A stretch of DNA of 53,827 nt. It comes from Alphaproteobacteria bacterium. Lineage in GTDB: Bacteria; Pseudomonadota; Alphaproteobacteria; Rhizobiales; Xanthobacteraceae. This document shows, piece by piece, positions 47,057-53,827 of the stretch. The notes under the pieces are model-generated. The model saw only the letters and a list, made by a program, of their open reading frames with translations, was not told the origin of the DNA and made no database searches. The DNA lies in assembly GCA_021325315.1 (NCBI GenBank), contig JAJPHK010000034.1, positions 1-53,827 on the forward strand, written 5' to 3'. A program made the translations under genes and the position numbers. The stretch's first letter is position 1. Each line of letters opens with the position of its first letter.

Positions 47057-49225
47057 ATGAGCGAGCGAATCGCCGACGTGCTCGTGCCGGTCGCCGTCGA
47101 CGCACCTTATAGCTATCGCGTGCCGGCGGAAATGCGGGTCGAACCCGGCGATCTCGTCGCGGTGCCGCTCGGCACGAGGCGGGAAATTGGCGTCGTTTGG
47201 CCGAAGGGAGGGCAGGCGCCGCCTGCGGCGAAACTCAAGGAAATCACGGAGAAACTCGATCTCCCGCCGCTTCCTCTTGATCTCGTTTCGTTGATCGACT
47301 GGACGGCGAATTACACGCTCGCGCCTAAAGGCATGGTGCTCCGGATGGCGCTTCGCTTCGACACGGAGCTGGGCGATCCGCGCGCGCGGATCGGCGTGCG
47401 GATAAAGGGCGCAAAGCCGAAGCGCATGACCGAAGCGCGCGAACGGGTGATCTCGCTTCTCTCCGACGGCCTCACGCGGCCGAAGGCGGAGGCCGCGAAG
47501 GAGGCGGGCGTTTCGCCGGGCGTCGTCGACGGACTGATTGCCGAAGGAACGCTCGAGGCCGTGGCGCTTCCGCCCGAGCCGGTCGCTTCGCCTCCCGAAC
47601 TGGATTTTGCCGAGCCGAAGCTCACGGAGGAGCAGAAGCATGCGGCGGAGATTTTGCGCGCGGCGGTGCGCGCAAAGAATTTTTCCGTGCATCTCCTCGA
47701 CGGGGTTACCGGCTCTGGCAAGACGGAGGTTTATTTCGAGGCGATTGCGGAAGCGGTGCGAGCGAATAAACAGGCGCTTATCCTCCTGCCCGAAATAGCG
47801 CTCACGGGCCGTTTTCTCGATCGCTTCGCCGCACGCTTCGGCGTGCGGCCGGCGGAGTGGCATTCGCAGATCTCGCCGCGGAAACGCGCACGCACCTGGG
47901 AAGCCGTGGCGAGCGGCGAGATTTCGGTCGTCGCGGGCGCGCGTTCGGCGCTCTTCCTGCCGTTCAAGGATCTTTCGCTGATCGTCGTGGATGAAGAGCA
48001 CGATCCCGCCTACAAGCAGGAAGACGGCGTGCATTATCACGCGCGCGACATGGCGGTGGTGCGGGCGCAGCTCAAGAAAATCCCGATTGTGCTCGCATCG
48101 GCGACGCCTTCCATCGAAACCGAAGTCAACGCGCGGCGAGAGCGTTACCGGCGCATTCCGTTGCACGAACGCTTCGGCGGCAATCGCGTGCCGCCGCTTT
48201 CAGCGATTGATCTTCGGAAGGAAGGTCCGGCGAAAGGCCGCTGGATTGCGCCTCAGCTACAAAAAGAGATCGGCGAGACGATATCGCGCAAAGAGCAGGC
48301 GTTACTCTTTCTCAACCGCCGCGGCTACGCGCCGCTCACGCTCTGCCGCGCCTGTGGGCACAGATTGCGCTGCCCGAATTGCGATGCATGGCTCGTCGAG
48401 CATCGCTTCAAGCGAAAGCTTGCCTGCCATCACTGCGGGCACGAAGCGCCTTCGCCGGATGTCTGCCCGAAATGCGGGAAGCCGGATTCGTTTACGGCCA
48501 TCGGTCCCGGCGTCGAGCGGCTGGAGGAAGAAACGCGCGGACACTTCCCCGACGCGCGCATTCTGGTGCTTTCCTCGGATTTGATCGGCGGCGTCGAGCG
48601 CATGCAGGCGGAGCTTGAGTCGATCACGAAAGGCGAAATCGACATCGTGATCGGCACGCAGTTGGTAGCCAAAGGCCATCATTTTCCGGGGCTTGCGCTT
48701 GTCGGTGTGATCGACGCCGATCTCGGGCTGGGGCAGGGCGATCCGCGCGCAGCGGAGCGCACGTTTCAGCTCCTGCATCAGGTCGTCGGCCGCGCCGGGC
48801 GCGAAGCGACGGACGGCAAAGGACTCCTGCAAACCTATCAGCCGGAACATCCGGTAATGCAGGCGCTGATCGAGGGCGATCGCCAAGCGTTTTACGACCG
48901 CGAGATCGCGGCGCGCGAGGAAACGGGACTGCCGCCGTTCGGGCGGCTCGCGAGTTTGATCGTTTCCGCGAACGAGAAGGCGGCGGCGGAGAGCTATGCG
49001 CGCAAGCTCGCGGCGATCGCGCCCTATAACGAAGGGCTTCGTCTTCTCGGGCCGGCGGAGGCACCGCTCGCGCTCATTCGCGGGCGGCACCGCTTCCGCT
49101 TGCTCGCGAAGTCTGCGCGCATGTTCGACCTCTCCGGCTATTTACGCGACTGGCTTTCCGAGGCGCCGCCGCCGCGCGGCGGGGTTAAGGTCACGGTCGA
49201 CGTCGATCCGCAGAGCTTTTTGTGA
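47057..49225 (+). CDS. priA: Primosomal protein N' (replication restart helicase PriA)
   Basis: PriA is the 3'-5' helicase that reloads the replisome at stalled forks. The 722-residue protein has an N-terminal 3'-end-binding domain (VLVPVAVDAPYSYRVPAE), Walker A GVTGSGKTEVYFEAI and Walker B IVVDEEHDPAYKQEDG. A zinc-binding block has eight cysteines from CRACGHRLRCPNC to CPKCGKPDSF. The helicase motif VGRAGREATDGKGLLQT is also present. It is divergent from xerC across 92 bp. Confidence 0.98.
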   Translation: MSERIADVLVPVAVDAPYSYRVPAEMRVEPGDLVAVPLGTRREIGVVWPKGGQAPPAAKLKEITEKLDLPPLPLDLVSLIDWTANYTLAPKGMVLRMALRFDTELGDPRARIGVRIKGAKPKRMTEARERVISLLSDGLTRPKAEAAKEAGVSPGVVDGLIAEGTLEAVALPPEPVASPPELDFAEPKLTEEQKHAAEILRAAVRAKNFSVHLLDGVTGSGKTEVYFEAIAEAVRANKQALILLPEIALTGRFLDRFAARFGVRPAEWHSQISPRKRARTWEAVASGEISVVAGARSALFLPFKDLSLIVVDEEHDPAYKQEDGVHYHARDMAVVRAQLKKIPIVLASATPSIETEVNARRERYRRIPLHERFGGNRVPPLSAIDLRKEGPAKGRWIAPQLQKEIGETISRKEQALLFLNRRGYAPLTLCRACGHRLRCPNCDAWLVEHRFKRKLACHHCGHEAPSPDVCPKCGKPDSFTAIGPGVERLEEETRGHFPDARILVLSSDLIGGVERMQAELESITKGEIDIVIGTQLVAKGHHFPGLALVGVIDADLGLGQGDPRAAERTFQLLHQVVGRAGREATDGKGLLQTYQPEHPVMQALIEGDRQAFYDREIAAREETGLPPFGRLASLIVSANEKAAAESYARKLAAIAPYNEGLRLLGPAEAPLALIRGRHRFRLLAKSARMFDLSGYLRDWLSEAPPPRGGVKVTVDVDPQSFL

Positions 49226-49232
49226 GTTGCGG

Positions 49233-49334
49233 CCTCATGCGTCGAGACGCGGCCTTCGGCCGCTCCTCAGCATGAGGGTTAAGGAAATGACCTCGCCCTG
49301 AGGAGGCGAGCGAAGCTCGCCGTCTCGAAGGGCG
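49233..49334. repeat. Palindromic repeat, CCTCAT...CTCGAAGG family (copy 3)
   Basis: The first unit is CCTCATGCGTCGAGACGCGG with CTCCTCAGCATGAGG. The second is CCTCGCCCTGAGGAGGCGAG with CTCGCCGTCTCGAAGGGCG, and GCGAGCGAAGCTCGC forms a further hairpin. It lies between convergent priA and padR. Related copies are at 8668 and 28045. Confidence 0.88.
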
Positions 49335-49341
49335 ACCGGTT

Positions 49342-49962
49342 TCAGGCGTTCTTGATGTCGTTCGCGGCGCGCATCAGGATCTCGACGATTTTCGTTTCCG
49401 ATTCCTCGTCCGCTTCCACGCGCTTGCTCGCGGCTTCGCGCAAGTTCGAGATCGCGGCGTCGACGACCTGCGGCAGGCGGTGATTTTCCGAATCGAGTCC
49501 GAACGCCCGGCGCATTTTCGCAGCGCGGCGGCCGAAGGCCGTCAGCCGGTCGAGAATGACATCGACGAGATCCCGGTTCGATTTCAGATAGCTCTCGCCT
49601 TCGCCCGTGATTTTGTAGAGCTTCTTCGACCCCTCGCTTTCGGAGACGAGATAGCCCGACTCTTCGAGGAAGGTGAGCGTGGGGTAGACGATGCCGGGGC
49701 TCGGGCTGTAGACGCCGCTCGTCTTCTCCTCGATCACCTTGATGATCTCGTAGCCGTGGCGCGGTTGTTCCGCCACGAGCGCGAGCACCAGGAGCTTGAG
49801 ATCGCCCTGGGCGAACATCCGGCCGACGCGGAACATGTCGCCGCCGCCAAAGCCCCCGGGTCCGCCGTGCCGTCCGCGCCCCCAGCCGAAACTGCGATGG
49901 CCATGCCGGCCGCCGGCCCAGTGACCGCGGCCGCATTCGCCGTAACTTCGCATGCCAAACAT
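49342..49962 (-). CDS. PadR-family transcriptional regulator
   Basis: The 206-residue protein has a Gly/His/Arg-rich N-terminal extension (about 1-42, for example GGRHGHRSFGWGRGRHGG). A PadR winged helix follows (GDLKLLVLALVAEQPRHGYE, GVYSPSPGIVYPTLTFLEES, SESEGSKKLYKITGEGE), then a helical C-terminal dimerisation region. The His-rich extension could bind metal. AGGAG precedes the ATG at good spacing. Two abutting palindromes 31-63 bp upstream (49993-50025) are likely its operators, which suggests autoregulation. Confidence 0.92.
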   Translation of the reverse strand: MFGMRSYGECGRGHWAGGRHGHRSFGWGRGRHGGPGGFGGGDMFRVGRMFAQGDLKLLVLALVAEQPRHGYEIIKVIEEKTSGVYSPSPGIVYPTLTFLEESGYLVSESEGSKKLYKITGEGESYLKSNRDLVDVILDRLTAFGRRAAKMRRAFGLDSENHRLPQVVDAAISNLREAASKRVEADEESETKIVEILMRAANDIKNA

Positions 49963-49992
49963 GATTTTCTCCTGTGTTTGTTATAGCTTACG

Positions 49993-50025
49993 ATATAGCT
50001 GAGCTATATATATCTAAAGATATAT
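49993..50025. promoter_or_regulatory. Double palindrome, likely PadR operators
   Basis: The first palindrome is ATATAGCT-G-AGCTATAT (49993-50009). The second is ATATATCT-AA-AGATATAT (50008-50025). Both are perfect and overlap by two bases, and both are strikingly AT-rich in this genome. They lie upstream of padR in its promoter region. PadR proteins bind ATGT/ACAT- or ATATAT-type dyads, so autoregulation is the simplest reading. Confidence 0.75.
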
Positions 50026-50204
50026 CTTTTTGCAAGATGCCATTGTGGATGTGAGTCGGGTTAAACGAGAGAATCAGAGCCGAAATCGCCGCGTTCGATT
50101 GCACCGCGTTCAACACCCGTGTTACTGAACCTCGGCTAAAGGGGGAGGCGGAGCGCCGCACTCTCTTTTCCATCGACACTCCGTCGGAACGAAATGGGCC
50201 TCCG

Positions 50205-50224
50205 CCGTGTCTCCCCGGACACGG
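50205..50224 (+). promoter_or_regulatory. Hairpin in the atp leader
   Basis: The inverted repeat CCGTGTC-TCCCCG-GACACGG lies 21 bp before the atpH GTG start. It may affect translation of the first gene of the operon. The rest of 50026-50204 holds no recognised feature. Confidence 0.5.
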
Positions 50225-50244
50225 ACGCACCCGAGAGACTGATT

Positions 50245-52334
<2,090 letters not shown>

Positions 52335-52345
52335 GAATGAGGGGC

Positions 52346-52426
52346 GTCATGGCCGGGCTTGTCCCGGCCATCCACGCCTCGAGATAGGGAAAAGACGTGG
52401 ATGCCTGGCACAAGGCCGGGCATGAC
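52346..52426. repeat. Palindromic repeat, GTCATGGCCGGGC family (copy 3)
   Basis: GTCATGGCCGGGCTTGTCCC at the left and CACAAGGCCGGGCATGAC at the right surround a short loop. It sits between atpA and atpG, inside the atp operon, and ends 21 bp before the atpG ATG. Confidence 0.9.
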
Positions 52427-52447
52427 AGGGAAAAACGGTAAGTTCGA

Positions 52448-53326
52448 ATGGCTTCGCTAAAAGACCTCCGCAACCGCATCGCTTCCGTCAAGGCGACGCA
52501 GAAGATCACCAAGGCGATGCAGATGGTCGCCGCGGCGAAACTGCGGCGCGCGCAGGCGGCGGCGGAAGCGGCGCGGCCTTACGCCGAGCGCATGGAGCGC
52601 GTGCTCGGCAATATCGCGTCGAGCATCACGCCTTCGCCGGAATCGCCGAAGCTCCTTGTCGGTACCGGCAAGGACGATATCCATCTTCTTCTCGTCTGCA
52701 CGTCGGAGCGCGGGCTTTGCGGCGCGTTCAACTCCGCGATCGTGCGGCTCGCGCGCGAGCAAATCGGCAGGCTGCAGTCGCAGGGAAAAACCGTGAAGAT
52801 TTTCTGCGTTGGCCGCAAAGGCTACGACCAGCTTCGCCGCCAGTACGAAAAGCAGATCGTCGAGACCGTCGATCTCCGCGGCGTGCGCCAGCTCGGCTAC
52901 GAGAACGCGAGCGGGATCGCGGAGAAGATCGTCGCGCGCTTCGAGGCGGGCGAGTTCGACGTGGTGACGCTGTTCTACTCGCACTTCAAGTCGGTGATTT
53001 CGCAGGTGCCGACGGTGCAGCAAATCATCCCGCCGGTGATCGAAAAGAAGAAGGAATCTTCCGGTCCGAGCGTCGCCTACGAATACGAGCCGGAGGAAGA
53101 GGACATCCTCACCGATTTGCTTCCGCGCAACATTGCGACGCAGATTTTCCGTGCGCTTCTTGAAAACGCCGCGTCCGAACAGGGTGCGCGCATGACCGCG
53201 ATGGACAACGCGACGCGCAACGCCGGCGACATGATCCGCAAGCAGACCATCACCTATAACCGCACCCGGCAGGCGATGATCACGAAGGAACTGATCGAGA
53301 TCATCTCCGGTGCGGAGGCGCTGTAA
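52448..53326 (+). CDS. atpG: ATP synthase F1 gamma subunit
   Basis: AtpG is the rotating central shaft of F1. The 292-residue protein begins [20 protein letters not shown] with [16 protein letters not shown], contains [16 protein letters not shown], and ends with the conserved helix [20 protein letters not shown]. The gene downstream is an ohr-like gene rather than atpD, which is unusual. Confidence 0.98.
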   Translation: MASLKDLRNRIASVKATQKITKAMQMVAAAKLRRAQAAAEAARPYAERMERVLGNIASSITPSPESPKLLVGTGKDDIHLLLVCTSERGLCGAFNSAIVRLAREQIGRLQSQGKTVKIFCVGRKGYDQLRRQYEKQIVETVDLRGVRQLGYENASGIAEKIVARFEAGEFDVVTLFYSHFKSVISQVPTVQQIIPPVIEKKKESSGPSVAYEYEPEEEDILTDLLPRNIATQIFRALLENAASEQGARMTAMDNATRNAGDMIRKQTITYNRTRQAMITKELIEIISGAEAL

Positions 53327-53336
53327 GGAGGACGCG

Positions 53337-53741
53337 ATGGGTTACACGACGAAGGCAACGACTTCGGGCGGACGGAACGGCCGCGCGGTTCTCGAAAACA
53401 ACGGCCTTGCGCTCGCGATGGCGCTGCCGAAGGAACTCGGCGGCGCGGGCGATGGCCACAATCCCGAGCAGCTCTTCGCGCTCGGCTGGTCGGCCTGCTT
53501 CGGCCAGGCGATTCTCGTGCTTGCGAAGAAGCACGGGCTCGATGGTCAAGCCGCGAAGGTTACCTGCGAGGTTACGCTCAATGTCGACAACGGCGCCTTT
53601 TCGCTCGCGGCCGAATTGAAAGTGGCGCTTCCCGGTGCCGATAAAACGAAATTGCAAGCGCTGATCGAAGACGCCCACACCATCTGCCCCTATTCCAAGG
53701 CGACCCGAAACAACGTGCCCGTGAAGCTCACGGCGGTCTGA
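53337..53741 (+). CDS. Ohr/OsmC-family organic hydroperoxide reductase
   Basis: The 134-residue protein fits the Ohr branch of OsmC-like peroxidases, which reduce organic and fatty-acid hydroperoxides with a Cys pair. The peroxidatic Cys is in LGWSACFGQAIL (about Cys54), and the resolving Cys is in TICPYSKATRNN (about Cys117). The Glu of the active site is in HNPEQLFA. An excellent AAGGAGG site, 10 bp after atpG, precedes the start. It lies between atpG and atpD in one orientation and is probably part of the atp transcript. Confidence 0.9.
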   Translation: MGYTTKATTSGGRNGRAVLENNGLALAMALPKELGGAGDGHNPEQLFALGWSACFGQAILVLAKKHGLDGQAAKVTCEVTLNVDNGAFSLAAELKVALPGADKTKLQALIEDAHTICPYSKATRNNVPVKLTAV

Positions 53742-53760
53742 AGTTTGAAGGAGACGATCA

Positions 53761-53827
53761 TGGCTACCCCCGCAACCAACAAGGTCGGACGCATCACGCA
53801 GGTGATCGGCGCCGTCGTCGACGTGCA
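53761..53827 (+). CDS. atpD: ATP synthase F1 beta subunit (start only, cut by window end)
   Basis: The first 22 codons read MATPATNKVGRITQVIGAVV and continue DV, the usual start of AtpD, the catalytic subunit. AAGGAG lies at good spacing before ATG 53761. The frame runs off the window. Confidence 0.92.

Noticed and set aside
49988-50230. Minus-strand frame of 80 codons upstream of atpH
   Set aside because: It covers the PadR operator and atp leader, has no domain, and is probably chance.

Overview
This window is a stretch of core chromosome from a GC-rich alphaproteobacterium, most likely of the order Hyphomicrobiales (Rhizobiales) and close to the Bradyrhizobium/Rhodopseudomonas/Xanthobacteraceae group. 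The evidence is the gene order (ccmABCDG; dapF-mtaB-ftsY; ffh/rpsP-rimM-trmD-rplS-leuC; leuD-leuB-asd; sdhCDAB; zapE-mdh-sucCD-sucAB-lpd; xerC/priA; atpHAGD), the alphaproteobacterial Ffh signature, an ethylmalonyl-CoA pathway pair, and large palindromic intergenic repeats of the type common in that group. The species cannot be named from the sequence alone.

Layout. 1-2.8 kb: cytochrome c maturation genes ccmA, ccmB, ccmC, ccmD and ccmG/dsbE. 2.8-6.5 kb, minus strand: a tight dapF-mtaB-ftsY run followed by yciB. 6.6-8.4 kb: an exported effector-binding-domain protein and a Tat-type metallo-beta-lactamase-fold protein. 8.8-14.6 kb: ffh, a low-GC orphan membrane/coiled-coil gene, then rpsP-rimM-trmD-rplS-leuC. 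14.7-20.5 kb: an accessory interval that separates leuC from leuD, with small exported Cys/Trp-rich and Arg/Gly-rich proteins, an orphan NodU/CmcH-type carbamoyltransferase, a tandem pair of unknown exported paralogues and a small zincin. 20.5-24.8 kb: leuD, leuB, an exported small protein, a SET-domain protein, asd and a DUF3455 protein. 24.9-29.1 kb: malyl-CoA lyase family and mesaconyl-CoA hydratase genes, a PHB-depolymerase-like esterase and a LysR regulator. 29.2-32.6 kb: sdhCDAB. 32.6-34.1 kb: VOC protein, two candidate tiny genes and a GNAT acetyltransferase. 34.3-44.7 kb: zapE, mdh, sucC, sucD, sucA, sucB, lpd. 44.9-50 kb: a Gly-rich exported protein, a DUF4337 protein, xerC, priA and padR. 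50.2 kb to the end: atpH, atpA, atpG, an ohr-like gene, and the first codons of atpD.

The genes cover energy metabolism (second half of the TCA cycle, complex II, ATP synthase, haem delivery to c-type cytochromes), protein targeting (Ffh and FtsY are both here), ribosome and tRNA maturation, leucine and aspartate-family amino-acid synthesis, and acetyl-CoA assimilation.

The most striking observation is an in-frame TAG stop at 40599-40601 inside an otherwise full-length, well-conserved sucA (2-oxoglutarate dehydrogenase E1). Other points to check are an ohr-like gene inside the atp operon between gamma and beta, a low-GC gene between ffh and rpsP, a palindromic repeat that supplies both the RimM C-terminus and the trmD ribosome binding site, a bacterial SET protein with a very basic tail, a 25-residue Lys/Arg-only-type micro-ORF with its own terminator, the tandem exported paralogues, and a double palindrome in front of padR. 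No CRISPR array, tRNA, rRNA, prophage or insertion sequence was recognised.
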